A stretch of DNA of 7,230 bases from Bacillota bacterium (GTDB lineage: Bacteria; Bacillota; Bacilli; Alicyclobacillales; SLC66). The notes beneath the pieces are model-generated. The model was not told the origin of the DNA and made no database searches. It saw nothing but the letters and a program-made list of their open reading frames with translations. Within the stretch, counting starts at the first letter, position 1; every line of letters begins with the position of its first letter. Shown piece after piece: positions 6,270 to 7,230 of the stretch. The translations under genes were made by a program, and so were the position numbers. Where the stretch lies: NCBI GenBank assembly GCA_021799325.1, contig JAJZAS010000074.1, forward strand, positions 1-7,230, written 5' to 3'.

Positions 6270-7230
6270 TTATTCCATAGTAAATTCGGCCAAGTTTTTT
6301 GAGTGGTTGGGTCCTCTCTTGTCTGTGGAGTTGGAGGACCGGAATATGGAAATCAACATGACCAAAATACTGAGAATGGAAAGCCCGATAATGGTCGTAT
6401 GAAAAGAGTCTACCAGCGCATGAACAGGTGCAGTGTTCATCGTAAACCCAAGTACAATTGTAACACCTTGGAAAATGGCGAATGCGAGTGCGATACCAAC
6501 GCTTTGTCCAAGCGAACGGGCCATATTTAGCATGCCGGATGATACACCGAGCGATTCAGGAGGAGTGCTTCCCATGACGGAACTGTTGTTAGGCGGAGTA
6601 AAGACACCCATTCCCACGCCGATAATAAATAATAACAGAATCATGATCACGATGGACGAAGTTGGTGATAGGAAAATTAATCCGGTAGTGCCGACGAACA
6701 TCAGAATGGCTCCCATGACAGTAGGGATTTTTTCACCCAAACGGTCAGCGATGCGCCCTGCGATCGGAGCAAGTATCATCATGCCTAGTGGCAATGGAGA
6801 GGTCAATAACCCGGAATGGGCAGACGGAAACTTCAATACTTCCTCCAGATAATATGGAATGATGAAAAGTACGCCGTACATGACTGCATAAGTAATAGCA
6901 CCGGAGAGATTACCCCAAGTCAAGTTTTTGATCTTAAATAAAGCAAAATCGATGATGGGGGCTTTATGTCTTTTTTCCTGAAGGTAAAATCCCAATAGCA
7001 TGATGATACCAAGGATGATGGAAATGATGATGACTGGTGACGACCATCCGCGTTCATTGCCTTGGTTGATGCCATAAAGCAAGAATACCAAACTGACGGC
7101 AATCAAAAATGCACCGATAAAATCAAAGGGACGCCTGACCTCGGCTTTTTTCAGATTGTCGCGTGGGAGAATCAGGGCTGCAAGCGTGGTGCCAATGATG
7201 CCTACGGGAACGTTAACATAAAAAATCGAT
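6270..7230 (-). CDS. MFS drug exporter, DHA2/EmrB-QacA type, 14 helices (5' end beyond the window)
   Basis: The frame is open from the right edge to the TAA at 6272-6270, giving 319 residues; the true start lies outside. Apparent internal starts such as the TTG at 7106 are not the gene start, because the frame continues upstream with the DHA2 signature SIFYVNVPVG, which marks helix 6. Nine hydrophobic segments follow, fitting helices 6-14 of a 14-helix proton-coupled antiporter. Other marks are GRIADRLGEK in the loop after helix 10 and the long GMGVFTPPNNSSVMG ... MARSLGQSVGIAL stretch typical of EmrB/QacA proteins. The C-terminus is a polar 20-30 residue tail. Substrate cannot be predicted, and no regulator gene is within view. 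No hairpin terminator follows, so read-through into cls is possible. Confidence 0.9.
   Translation of the reverse strand, partial: SIFYVNVPVGIIGTTLAALILPRDNLKKAEVRRPFDFIGAFLIAVSLVFLLYGINQGNERGWSSPVIIISIILGIIMLLGFYLQEKRHKAPIIDFALFKIKNLTWGNLSGAITYAVMYGVLFIIPYYLEEVLKFPSAHSGLLTSPLPLGMMILAPIAGRIADRLGEKIPTVMGAILMFVGTTGLIFLSPTSSIVIMILLLFIIGVGMGVFTPPNNSSVMGSTPPESLGVSSGMLNMARSLGQSVGIALAFAIFQGVTIVLGFTMNTAPVHALVDSFHTTIIGLSILSILVMLISIFRSSNSTDKRGPNHSKNLAEFTME

Noticed and set aside
6433..6852. 139-codon open frame on the plus strand opposite the MFS gene
   Set aside because: The minus-strand frame encodes clear MFS helices; the plus-strand product is Pro/Met-rich and looks like antisense shadow.

Overview
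The window looks like an ordinary chromosomal segment from an endospore-forming member of the Firmicutes (Bacillales-type). The evidence is a SpoVAF/GerA-family spore germination membrane protein, a DUF378 small membrane protein, a fused class I (iron-sulfur) fumarase, a YwjE-like cardiolipin synthase, purine-rich Shine-Dalgarno sites and several TTG starts. I cannot name the genus from sequence alone. No mobile element, CRISPR array, tRNA or rRNA gene was seen.

Layout: (1) 1-1321, minus strand: a small exported protein of unknown function (178 aa), followed downstream by a sulfotransferase that runs off the left edge. The exported protein has an ECF-sigma-like promoter, and the sulfotransferase has its own candidate promoter in the 114-bp gap. 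(2) 1470-3007, plus strand: a stand-alone spoVAF-like gene, divergent from the exported protein and closed by a hairpin terminator that works on both strands. (3) 3015-3218, minus strand: a 67-aa DUF378 membrane protein converging on that terminator. (4) 3428-4948, plus strand: class I fumarate hydratase, a single-gene unit whose intrinsic terminator lies inside the 3' end of the opposing gene. (5) 4955-6184, minus strand: cardiolipin synthase with a good sigma-A-type promoter. (6) 6270-7230, minus strand: the C-terminal two thirds of a 14-helix DHA2/EmrB-type MFS drug exporter, cut by the right edge.

The genes mostly form independent units and do not make one pathway. Envelope and spore-membrane functions dominate (germination protein, cardiolipin synthesis, efflux, secreted protein, sulfotransferase), with fumarase as the one central-metabolism enzyme. 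No strong case for a new multi-gene system was found. The points most worth checking are the exported protein/sulfotransferase pair with its ECF-like promoter, the spoVAF homologue standing apart from any spoVA genes, the fumarase terminator embedded in a convergent coding region, and a leucine at a position where class I fumarases may carry a substrate-binding histidine.
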